In this document: positions 6,490 to 12,355 of the stretch, one piece after another | Layout of the letters: each line of letters begins with the position of its first letter | Numbering within the stretch: the stretch's first letter is position 1 | The notes under the pieces: model-generated | Database searches by the model: none | What the model saw: the letters and a program-made list of their open reading frames with translations, nothing else | What the model was told of the DNA's origin: nothing | Assembly: GCA_964384345.1 (NCBI GenBank) | Contig: CAYLKD010000012.1 | Span: forward strand, 1-19,438 | Source of the DNA: JASLCR01 sp964384345 | GTDB taxonomy: Bacteria > Patescibacteriota > Saccharimonadia > Saccharimonadales > Saccharimonadaceae | Reading direction: 5' to 3' | Length of the DNA: 19,438 nt | Translations under genes and position numbers: made by a program

Positions 6490-7764
6490 ATGAACGAAAT
6501 TATCTGCCCGCACTGTAAAAAAGCATTCAAAATAGATGAGGCAGGGTATGGGGATATCTTGAAACAAGTCCGTGACCATGAGTTCGAAGGCGCACTGCAT
6601 GAACGACTCGAAGTAGCCGAAAAAGATAAAGCGACAGCCATCCAGCTTGCCCAGGAAAAAATTAAAAACGAACTGCAGGCAGAGTCAGCCAAAAAAGATG
6701 CACAGATTGCACAACTTGCGGCAAGCAAACAATCGCTGGCGGCTGAACTGCAAGCTAAGCAGGAGAGTGAACTTCAGACCATCAAGGCTCGTAAAGATGC
6801 TGAAATCGCTCAGCTGCAAGCTCGGCTGGCTTCGATTGAAACTGAAAAGAAGCTTGCGCTCACCGAAGCCATCAATAAGATAGAAAAAGAACGCGATCAA
6901 CTTGCGAATGACCTCAAAACCCGTGATACAGAAAAACAACTGCTTGAAACATCGCTCAAAGAAAAGTTTGAAAGTGAACTGCGTTCAAAAGACGAGATGA
7001 TTGCCTATTACAAAGACATGAAAGCAAAGCTCAGCACCAAAATGGTTGGCGAAACACTTGAACAGCACTGCGAGATCGAGTTTGAAAAACTGCGCGCAAC
7101 TGCATTTACACGCGCAGAATTTGGGAAAGACAACGACTCAAGCACCGGCAGTAAGGGCGATTATATTTACCGTGAAACTGACGAAGCTGGCAACGAAATT
7201 ATCTCGATAATGTTTGAAATGAAAAACGAAGGTGACGAAACAGCGACTAAAAAGAAGAATGATGATTTTTTGCGGGAGCTCGACAAAGATCGCACCGAGA
7301 AACAATGTGAATACGGCGTCTTGGTGTCGCTACTCGAAGCCGATAGCGAGCTCTATAACACCGGCATCGTCGATGTGTCGCATAAGTACAAGAAAGTGTA
7401 TGTCATCCGGCCGCAATTTTTCATACCTATGATTACGTTACTTCGTAATGCAGCGCTCAACTCGATGCAGTACAAGTCTGAACTCGCGCTCGTCAAATCG
7501 CAAAATGTTGACGTGACGAACTTTGAAGAACAGCTCAATGATTTTCGTGACTCGTTTGGCCGCAACTATCGCTTAGCATCTGAGAAGTTTAAGACTGCCA
7601 TCGATAGCATCGATAAATCAATCATTCAGCTGCAAAAAACCAAGGACAACTTGATTCGCTCAGAAGATAATTTGCGCATCGCTAACAACAAAGCGGATGA
7701 ACTCAGCGTCAAAAAATTGACCCGTGAAAATCCGACGATGCAGCAAAAATTTAGCGATCTCTAA
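6490..7764 (+). CDS. DUF2130 protein (coiled coil plus nuclease-like domain)
   Basis: This gene encodes 424 residues. A CPHC pair sits at residues 6-9. Residues about 35-180 form a long charged coiled coil rich in Gln, Ala, Lys and Glu. The conserved DUF2130 domain follows: GETLEQHCE (187-195), KGDYIYRE (222-229), IMFEMKNE (240-247), then VSLLEADSELYNTGI and YVIRPQFFIPMI. Asp224 and the E243-x-K245 pair have the layout of a PD-(D/E)xK nuclease core, which is how the family is commonly interpreted, but I know of no established activity. A second helical region closes the protein. The architecture recalls RmuC-like proteins in DNA metabolism. It stands alone with its own promoter and appears leaderless. 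Confidence 0.85.
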   Translation: MNEIICPHCKKAFKIDEAGYGDILKQVRDHEFEGALHERLEVAEKDKATAIQLAQEKIKNELQAESAKKDAQIAQLAASKQSLAAELQAKQESELQTIKARKDAEIAQLQARLASIETEKKLALTEAINKIEKERDQLANDLKTRDTEKQLLETSLKEKFESELRSKDEMIAYYKDMKAKLSTKMVGETLEQHCEIEFEKLRATAFTRAEFGKDNDSSTGSKGDYIYRETDEAGNEIISIMFEMKNEGDETATKKKNDDFLRELDKDRTEKQCEYGVLVSLLEADSELYNTGIVDVSHKYKKVYVIRPQFFIPMITLLRNAALNSMQYKSELALVKSQNVDVTNFEEQLNDFRDSFGRNYRLASEKFKTAIDSIDKSIIQLQKTKDNLIRSEDNLRIANNKADELSVKKLTRENPTMQQKFSDL

Positions 7765-7795
7765 TAACAATTCGAATATATAAAACACTCAAAAT

Positions 7796-7809
7796 GTGAG
7801 AAATCTCAC
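7796..7809. promoter_or_regulatory. Operator-like palindrome upstream of the channel gene
   Basis: GTGAGA, two bases, TCTCAC is a perfect 6-bp inverted repeat. It sits at about the -35 position of the extended -10 promoter at 7829-7837, as expected for a dimeric regulator site. Confidence 0.45.
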
Positions 7810-7828
7810 TAGCTGGATGAGAGCTACC

Positions 7829-7837
7829 TGATAGAAT
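7829..7837 (+). promoter_or_regulatory. Extended -10 promoter for the channel gene
   Basis: TGA followed by TAGAAT (7832-7837) is an extended -10 box with no recognisable -35. It predicts a leader of roughly 75 bases, unlike the leaderless genes nearby. Confidence 0.45.
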
Positions 7838-7845
7838 TTGTCTAT

Positions 7846-7882
7846 GTAAGCTTATAAACTGCAAAGTTGCAGGACGGCTTAC
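7846..7882 (+). promoter_or_regulatory. Nested hairpin in the 5' leader of the channel gene
   Basis: The outer stem is GTAAGC (7846-7851) with GCTTAC (7877-7882). Inside it, CTGCAA (7859-7864) and TTGCAG (7867-7872) form a perfect inverted repeat with a 2-base centre. The element ends about 20 bases before the AAAGGA ribosome site. I do not match it to a known riboswitch. Confidence 0.4.
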
Positions 7883-7917
7883 GAATATCAGAATAATTTC
7901 TAACAAAGGAAAACCAT

Positions 7918-8655
7918 ATGAACGATTTTGACATAGGTCAGTCGCTGCAAGATGTTGTCACAAAGATCTTCAGTTACTTACCGCAAATAATAGGAGCACT
8001 AATAATTTTGCTCATTGGCTACTTTGTCGCCAAAGTAGTTGCAGGTATCGTACGAAAAGCACTCCAAAAAGTACGATTTGACCGCGCAATGCACAAATCA
8101 GCAGCTGGTGATGCAATTGCCCGCATCGTCGAAATCCCATCACGATTTGTAAGCAAAATAGTATTTTGGTTGATTTTCCTCGGTGCAATTTCTATGGCGG
8201 TCGCAGCACTCAATCTTCCATTATTTAACGATCTACTCGCAGCAGTGTATGGATATGTTCCACACATCATCGCAGCTATTGTTATCTTTTTGGTAGCCAG
8301 TGCCGTCTCAGCAGGCACAGCAAAATTTGTACAACGAGTCATGGGTAAGACAACCACAGCTCGCCTCATCTCAACAGTCGTACCAGTCGTCGTACTCAGT
8401 GTTGCAGCATTTATGATCCTTAGTGAACTCCAAATTGCTCGTGATATTGTCAACATTCTCTTTACTGCCATCGTTGGCTCGCTCGCACTCGGACTTGCAC
8501 TTGCCTTTGGTCTTGGTGGACGCGACGTAGCTCGACAATTGCTCGATCAAGCATATGCCGCTGGTAAGAACAACGCCACAGCAGCTCGCACTGACATGCA
8601 ACGTGCAGCGCGTAATACGAAGCGTGAAACTGACAACATCAAAACTAGTCTCTAG
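7918..8655 (+). CDS. Conserved-TM-helix mechanosensitive-channel-like protein
   Basis: This gene encodes 245 residues with an AAAGGA ribosome site about 8 bases before ATG 7918. Five hydrophobic segments lie at about residues 20-44, 80-99, 114-136, 149-169 and 176-198. The last leads into FGLGGRDVARQLLDQAY, the signature of the conserved TM helix repeats (PF05552) found in MscS-related and CmpX-like proteins, where a Gly/Ala-rich pore helix ends in GLGGRD. The LIGYFVAKVVAGIVRKAL segment after the first helix fits the same family. It lacks the large cytoplasmic MscS beta domain and ends in a basic disordered tail, so it is a short member. It probably releases solutes on osmotic downshift or senses membrane state. 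Its leader has a palindrome and a nested hairpin, suggesting regulation, and a strong terminator follows. Confidence 0.85.
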   Translation: MNDFDIGQSLQDVVTKIFSYLPQIIGALIILLIGYFVAKVVAGIVRKALQKVRFDRAMHKSAAGDAIARIVEIPSRFVSKIVFWLIFLGAISMAVAALNLPLFNDLLAAVYGYVPHIIAAIVIFLVASAVSAGTAKFVQRVMGKTTTARLISTVVPVVVLSVAAFMILSELQIARDIVNILFTAIVGSLALGLALAFGLGGRDVARQLLDQAYAAGKNNATAARTDMQRAARNTKRETDNIKTSL

Positions 8656-8671
8656 GTTGTATGTATAGTAA

Positions 8672-8707
8672 AAATAAAGCGCCAATTGCTGGCGCTTTAT
8701 TTTTTGC
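8672..8707 (+). terminator. Rho-independent terminator after the channel gene
   Basis: AAATAAAGCGCCA (8672-8684) pairs over 13 bp with TGGCGCTTTATTT (8690-8702) around a 5-base loop, followed by more Ts. The matching A run on the left means it may also work on the minus strand. Confidence 0.9.
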
Positions 8708-8734
8708 CGCGACATATCCAAATGTGCAAAATAT

Positions 8735-8797
8735 GAGAACCCCCCGAAGGGGCTCTCAAGCTCTGTTTATAAGAGAGCGAGATCTCCTTTCGGGGGG
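8735..8797. terminator. GC-rich hairpin region, probable terminator of the Gam-like gene
   Basis: CCCCCCGAA (8740-8748) is perfectly complementary to TTCGGGGGG (8789-8797), enclosing a smaller GCTCT/AGAGC stem (8760-8764 with 8774-8778). An alternative short hairpin pairs GAGA-x-CCCC (8735-8743) with GGGG-x-TCTC (8749-8757). The two folds exclude each other. On the minus strand the structure follows the Gam-like gene and leads into TTCTCATATTTTG, a weak U tract. Confidence 0.5.
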
Positions 8798-8824
8798 AGG
8801 TAGGGGTGAATGGAGGTCCCATTA

Positions 8825-9361
8825 TCACTCGAGAATTATCGGATCGGTCTCGCCAACGTTTGGCGCGACCATGAGCTGCTCAGTGCTGACTCTGTGCTCC
8901 GTGATAAATGAAGCGAGCTCAGGAGCACGATCTGGGTGCAACCACAGGAAGTTGACAAGCTTCTTTTGGTCGACTACGTAGGTCACTTGCGGCCGCGCCA
9001 CTTCGTCAAGAAGTCCGTGACGCTTTGCGTACTCTATGAGGCCAGCCGTGTCGGTGATAGCGTAGCCTGTAGTCACGGTTCTCCATGAGACGGTGACCAA
9101 GCGGGTCGCAAAAGAGCCTATCTCGCCGAAATGAAGCAACTTCTTGTTGCGGGTAATGAGCTGGCTGAGAGCCAGCGTAGCTGATGTTATCTTCAGCACT
9201 AGCAACTCATGGCGATCATCGTATTGACGAGTAACTTTCTCAACTTCGATATGACGAGCGCGCTTGTTACGGCTTACTTCGTTTATGAGATGCTGGAGTT
9301 GAGCGTAGAGCTTGTCAATATCCAGAAGAAGCTCAGCTTTAGTTTTTGCAGGTACTGGCAT
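8825..9361 (-). CDS. Phage Mu Gam-like (host-nuclease inhibitor family) protein
   Basis: This gene encodes 178 residues. Residues 8-75 form a long helical hairpin. Then come a G-x-F-x-T strand and RLVTVSWRTVTTGYAI (87-102), followed by a helix GLIEYAKRHGLLDEVARP, the QVTYVVDQKKLVNF segment and a final beta strand. This order, long helices, then VSWR, then a helix with hydrophobic-Gly-Leu, then a basic strand and terminal hairpin, is that of Mu Gam (PF07352), a Ku-like protein that binds double-strand DNA ends and blocks exonucleases. The assignment rests on pattern memory, not alignment scores. GAGGTGA lies about 8 bases before ATG 9361. No phage genes adjoin it, so it is either a domesticated copy or a native Ku-like protein. 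Confidence 0.6.
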   Translation of the reverse strand: MPVPAKTKAELLLDIDKLYAQLQHLINEVSRNKRARHIEVEKVTRQYDDRHELLVLKITSATLALSQLITRNKKLLHFGEIGSFATRLVTVSWRTVTTGYAITDTAGLIEYAKRHGLLDEVARPQVTYVVDQKKLVNFLWLHPDRAPELASFITEHRVSTEQLMVAPNVGETDPIILE

Positions 9362-9401
9362 TATTTTTCACCTCTCGAGATCGAAGAATTCTACCAGCAT
9401 T

Positions 9402-9430
9402 ACGATAGTACGTTTATGATCAATTGTCTA
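9402..9430 (-). promoter_or_regulatory. Candidate promoter for the Gam-like gene
   Basis: On the minus strand TAGACA (9425-9430), 17 bases and TATCGT (9402-9407) precede the gene by about 40 bases, leaving room for the visible Shine-Dalgarno at 9369-9375. Confidence 0.45.
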
Positions 9431-9491
9431 CAGAAAAAAAGGATAATTATATTTGCTATCTGTCTCTCAGTCGTCTGTCAGGCAATGTCTC

Positions 9492-9497
9492 TATAAT
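9492..9497 (+). promoter_or_regulatory. -10 box for the PfpI-family gene
   Basis: A perfect TATAAT lies in the divergent spacer, about 70 bases before ATG 9567. The -35 region is not convincing. Confidence 0.45.
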
Positions 9498-9505
9498 TAA
9501 CATTA

Positions 9506-9540
9506 GTTTGTAGCGCTGTAACAGATTATTGGCTACAAAC
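9506..9540. promoter_or_regulatory. 9-bp perfect inverted repeat in the PfpI leader
   Basis: GTTTGTAGC (9506-9514) and GCTACAAAC (9532-9540) are exact reverse complements around 17 bases. The repeat begins 8 bases after the TATAAT and ends 15 bases before the Shine-Dalgarno AAGGAGG, so it could be an operator at the transcription start or a leader hairpin. Confidence 0.55.
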
Positions 9541-9566
9541 GTGATAGCTAACAATAAGGAGGATAT

Positions 9567-10100
9567 ATGCAACTTAATGGAAAAACTATTGCACTACTTG
9601 CCACAAATGGTTTTGAAGATAGTGAACTGACAAAGCCACTCGAGGCCGTGCGCGAAGCAGGAGCAACGGTTGTAATCGTCAGTGATTCGACTGATGCGAT
9701 CGAAGGCAAAAACGGCACGCACGTTGATGTCGATAAAGTAGTAGAAGACGTCCATGCCGAAGAGTTTGATGGATTATTGCTACCGGGTGGACTTGCAAAT
9801 CCTGATACGATGAGGATGAATGATACGGCGGTGAATTTTGTACGGGCATTTTTTGATGTAAATAAGCCAGTGGCGGCAATTTGCCATGCACCGTGGTTGC
9901 TTGCAGAAGCCGGTGTACTTGAAGGCCGCACTCTGACCTCATGGCCAAGTCTTAAAACTGATCTTACCAATGCGGGAGCATCATGGGTTGATGAAGAGGT
10001 CGTTGTCGACCAGAATCTTGTCACTAGCCGAAAGCCAGATGATCTTGATGCATTTTGCGAAAAAACGATCGAAGTTTTTGCTGGCACTGCAACCGAATAA
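9567..10100 (+). CDS. DJ-1/PfpI family protein (type 1 glutamine amidotransferase-like)
   Basis: This gene encodes 177 residues, the usual length for the family. AAGGAGG at 9556-9562 fixes the ATG. The N-terminal strand GKTIALLATNGFEDSEL carries the conserved Glu17, LLLPGG is at 70-75, and the nucleophile elbow AICHAPWLL is at 104-112 with Cys106 and His107. The end, ITSRKPDDL-like (LVTSRKPDDLDAF), is typical of PfpI/YhbO-type members. These proteins are reported as stress-related chaperones, glyoxalases or deglycases, and some as proteases; the exact activity here cannot be told. The Glu-Cys-His set is complete, so the protein is probably active. The leader has a perfect inverted repeat, which suggests regulated expression. 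Confidence 0.9.
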   Translation: MQLNGKTIALLATNGFEDSELTKPLEAVREAGATVVIVSDSTDAIEGKNGTHVDVDKVVEDVHAEEFDGLLLPGGLANPDTMRMNDTAVNFVRAFFDVNKPVAAICHAPWLLAEAGVLEGRTLTSWPSLKTDLTNAGASWVDEEVVVDQNLVTSRKPDDLDAFCEKTIEVFAGTATE

Positions 10101-10119
10101 TCTGACTCACTGACACGGC

Positions 10120-10128
10120 TGCTATAGT
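10120..10128 (+). promoter_or_regulatory. Extended -10 promoter for the seven-helix protein
   Basis: TGC followed by TATAGT (10123-10128) ends 8 bases before ATG 10137. There is no Shine-Dalgarno, so a leaderless transcript is predicted. Confidence 0.5.
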
Positions 10129-10136
10129 AGTAGCAT

Positions 10137-10721
10137 ATGCTACCGGATTATTTTGCATTTGTCAGTGCTGTTATTGTGTCGCTTGGCGGTTCCTACTATT
10201 TGTATGAAACGCTGAGCGGCAAAGCACAGCCAAATCGAGTCACGTGGCTTCTCTGGGGGCTGCTACCAGCAATTATATTTGTAGCTCAGCGCGCTCAAGG
10301 CGTTGAGGGTTTATCGTGGGTGACGTTTGCTGCTGGTGCAACACCGTTTTTGATAGTGCTCGCATCTTTCGTTAATAAAAAAGCCTATTGGAAAACCCAG
10401 CGACGTGATTATATTGTCATGACTGCCGCACTCTCTGGCATTGGTTTGTGGGCAATAACTGATAATCCAAATCTAGCGATAGTATTTTCTATTGCCGCTG
10501 ACTTTTTTGCAGGACTCCCGACGCTCCTAAAATCTATCAAACATCCGGAAAGTGAGAGTTGGGTAGCCTTTGCTATTAGTGCCTGCGGATTTGCGATCGG
10601 TGTACTAGCTATTCAAACGTATACTTTTGAAAACATAGCTTTTGTCGGCTATTTGTTTTGTATGGAAGCCGTATTGGCATTTTTTGCTTCGCGAAAACGA
10701 CAGGTTGCTGCGCGCAGCTAA
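10137..10721 (+). CDS. Seven-helix membrane protein, PQ-loop/SWEET-like
   Basis: This gene encodes 194 residues with about seven hydrophobic segments (roughly 5-24, 35-51, 61-79, 92-107, 112-131, 142-159, 165-184). Two related stretches, KAQPNRVTWLLWG (29-41) and PTLLKSIKHPESESWVAF (128-145), each end a loop with a Pro, a polar run and a Trp, as in duplicated PQ-loop proteins (3+1+3 helices). The Pro-Gln pair itself is replaced. Members transport sugars, amino acids or other small solutes, but the substrate cannot be inferred. It follows the PfpI gene by 36 bases yet has its own promoter-like box. A stand-alone role is as likely as an operon. Confidence 0.7.
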   Translation: MLPDYFAFVSAVIVSLGGSYYLYETLSGKAQPNRVTWLLWGLLPAIIFVAQRAQGVEGLSWVTFAAGATPFLIVLASFVNKKAYWKTQRRDYIVMTAALSGIGLWAITDNPNLAIVFSIAADFFAGLPTLLKSIKHPESESWVAFAISACGFAIGVLAIQTYTFENIAFVGYLFCMEAVLAFFASRKRQVAARS

Positions 10722-10765
10722 CAACATCTTTTTGACTCGCGCTAGCCGAAGTCTTGTGAAAATGA

Positions 10766-10771
10766 GATACT
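10766..10771 (+). promoter_or_regulatory. Candidate -10 box for the pgl-gnd-zwf operon
   Basis: GATACT ends 7 bases before ATG 10779 and there is no Shine-Dalgarno. A TTGACT at 10732-10737 is too far upstream to pair with it, so the promoter is uncertain. Confidence 0.35.
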
Positions 10772-10778
10772 AGAACTA

Positions 10779-11450
10779 ATGAAATTTGTTACCCAGACCG
10801 AAAACCTCGACGTGGTGCTTGCTAACACACTTAATGAAGCACTCACTATGCATAAAAAAGTGGTGTGGCTCGTCTCTGGAGGCAGCAATGTGGCCATCAG
10901 TGTTGCGGCCAGCAAGCAGATAATGCCCGAGCTTCGTCATAAACTGGTGGTCATGCAGTTGGATGAGCGCTACGTTCCAATGGAAAGTGAAAACTGCAAC
11001 TGGCAGCAGCTTCTCACGGCAGGGTTTGACGTGGCGAAAAGCCACGTGTACCCAGTACTCGCAAATGATGCAATGAGCCTCGAAAACACCGTCCAGCGCT
11101 ACGAAGCGATCGTGAAGATGGAATTTGAGCAAGCTGACTATATCATCGGACAGTTCGGCGTCGGCAATGACGGCCACGTCGCGGGAATACTACCCGAGAC
11201 TGCAGCAGTTACAGCGAGTGGAATGGTGTGTGGATTTAAAGGCTTTGATTTTGAACGTGTCACGCTAACGTTTGACGGACTTCGTGCAGTTGACAAGGCA
11301 TTAGTATTTGCTGCTGGCGAGTCGAAGTTGCCTGCGCTCCATCGGCTCAAAAACGGCGAGCAGTCAATTGAAAAATTGCCGGCTCGAATATTTGAGCAGA
11401 TCGAAGACAGCACGATATATAATGATGACATACAAAGTGAGGAGAAATAG
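10779..11450 (+). CDS. pgl: 6-phosphogluconolactonase
   Basis: This gene encodes 223 residues, close to the usual length of DevB/SOL-type lactonases. SGGSN is at 33-37, QLDERYVP at 60-67 and the signature GVGNDGHVAGILPET at 127-141, where Asp and His contact the phosphate and take part in hydrolysis. The enzyme opens 6-phosphoglucono-1,5-lactone to 6-phosphogluconate, the step between the products of zwf and gnd, in the cytosol. It is the first gene of a tight three-gene operon. Its last codons contain the GAGGAG that serves as ribosome site for gnd, whose ATG lies two bases after the TAG stop. The usual family pattern has Ser or Ala-Ser after DGHxA; here it is Gly. Confidence 0.93.
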   Translation: MKFVTQTENLDVVLANTLNEALTMHKKVVWLVSGGSNVAISVAASKQIMPELRHKLVVMQLDERYVPMESENCNWQQLLTAGFDVAKSHVYPVLANDAMSLENTVQRYEAIVKMEFEQADYIIGQFGVGNDGHVAGILPETAAVTASGMVCGFKGFDFERVTLTFDGLRAVDKALVFAAGESKLPALHRLKNGEQSIEKLPARIFEQIEDSTIYNDDIQSEEK

Positions 11451-11452
11451 TT

Positions 11453-12355
11453 ATGAAACTTGTAATGGTAGGACTTGGGAAAATGGGCGCTCAACTCGCC
11501 AATCGTTTGATCGAAAAAGGTCATTCGGTTGTTGCATTTGATCCGAATGAAGCAGCAGTACAGACTGCAGTCGGCTTTGGGGCTGAAGCGGCAAATGGCC
11601 GGGCAGATGCAATACATAAATTTGTAAATGAACCCGTTGTCGTATGGCTCATGATCCCAGCCCAGTTCATTGCCAGCGAAGTGACGGCGTGGCTCGAAGA
11701 ATTACCTGAAGGCAGTATTTTGATTGATGGCGGTAACACTGACTTTAGGATTACCAAGCAAAATGCACTGCTTGCGAGTGCAAAACGCGTCACATTTGTT
11801 GATGTTGGCGTGAGCGGTGGTGTCCTCGGAACAGAAAATGGCTTTTCAATGATGGTTGGCGGTAGCAGCGAATCGTATCAGCAGCTAGTACCGATTTTGG
11901 ATGCGCTGTCGTCTCCGCGCGGTGGTCACGCGTTCTTTGGTGAGCCGGGTTCTGGTCATTATGTAAAGATGGTGCACAACGCGATCGAATACGGCATGAT
12001 GGAAAGTCTCGCTGAAGGCTACCGCATGCTGAAGGAAGGTCCATTTGAACATCTTGACCTCGCAGAAGCTGGCGCGGTATGGCAAAAAGCTAGCGTCATC
12101 GAAAGCACTCTCAATAGTCTCGCCTCTGAGATTCTTCATGAAGATAAAGAGTTGAATGACGCCGATGGTTACGTCGCAGCATCGGGAGAAGCTGAATGGA
12201 CATTGCAAGTTGCAAAAGAAAGAAGCATTGATCTACCGGCAATCCAGGCAGCGGTGGATGTTCGTCGTAACTCACAAGATGGCGAGACAAGCTATACGAC
12301 CAAGCTTCTCGCCGAACTACGCAACAAATTTGGCGGTCATAAGATTAACAAATGA
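11453..12355 (+). CDS. gnd: 6-phosphogluconate dehydrogenase, short type
   Basis: This gene encodes 300 residues, the short class (about 300 residues against about 470 in the classical enzyme). The cofactor motif GLGKMG is at 7-12. The second strand ends in Asp30 (VVAFDPN), which favours NAD+; NADP+-dependent enzymes usually have Asn-Arg-Thr there. DGGNT is at 92-96, SGGVLG at 121-126, and GSGHYVKMVHNAIEYGMM at 166-183 holds the catalytic Lys172 and Asn176. It oxidatively decarboxylates 6-phosphogluconate to ribulose-5-phosphate. GGAG at the end of pgl is the ribosome site. Its TGA stop overlaps the zwf start by four bases (ATGA), so translation is coupled. Cofactor preference is inferred from Asp30. 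Confidence 0.95.
   Translation: MKLVMVGLGKMGAQLANRLIEKGHSVVAFDPNEAAVQTAVGFGAEAANGRADAIHKFVNEPVVVWLMIPAQFIASEVTAWLEELPEGSILIDGGNTDFRITKQNALLASAKRVTFVDVGVSGGVLGTENGFSMMVGGSSESYQQLVPILDALSSPRGGHAFFGEPGSGHYVKMVHNAIEYGMMESLAEGYRMLKEGPFEHLDLAEAGAVWQKASVIESTLNSLASEILHEDKELNDADGYVAASGEAEWTLQVAKERSIDLPAIQAAVDVRRNSQDGETSYTTKLLAELRNKFGGHKINK

Noticed and set aside
7846..7882. Known riboswitch (guanidine, c-di-GMP or PreQ1 type)
   Set aside because: The nested hairpin lacks the conserved loops of these classes as I know them, so it is reported only as an unassigned structure.
9548..10087. 179-codon open frame antisense to the PfpI gene
   Set aside because: It mirrors the real gene, which has a strong Shine-Dalgarno and an intact Glu-Cys-His set; the antisense product is Ser-rich low-quality sequence.
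12353..12355. UGA recoded as glycine, as in SR1 and Gracilibacteria
   Set aside because: TGA appears only as the terminator of gnd and of the gene ending at 19277, both at the natural family end or before the next gene, and none of the long conserved frames contains an internal TGA.
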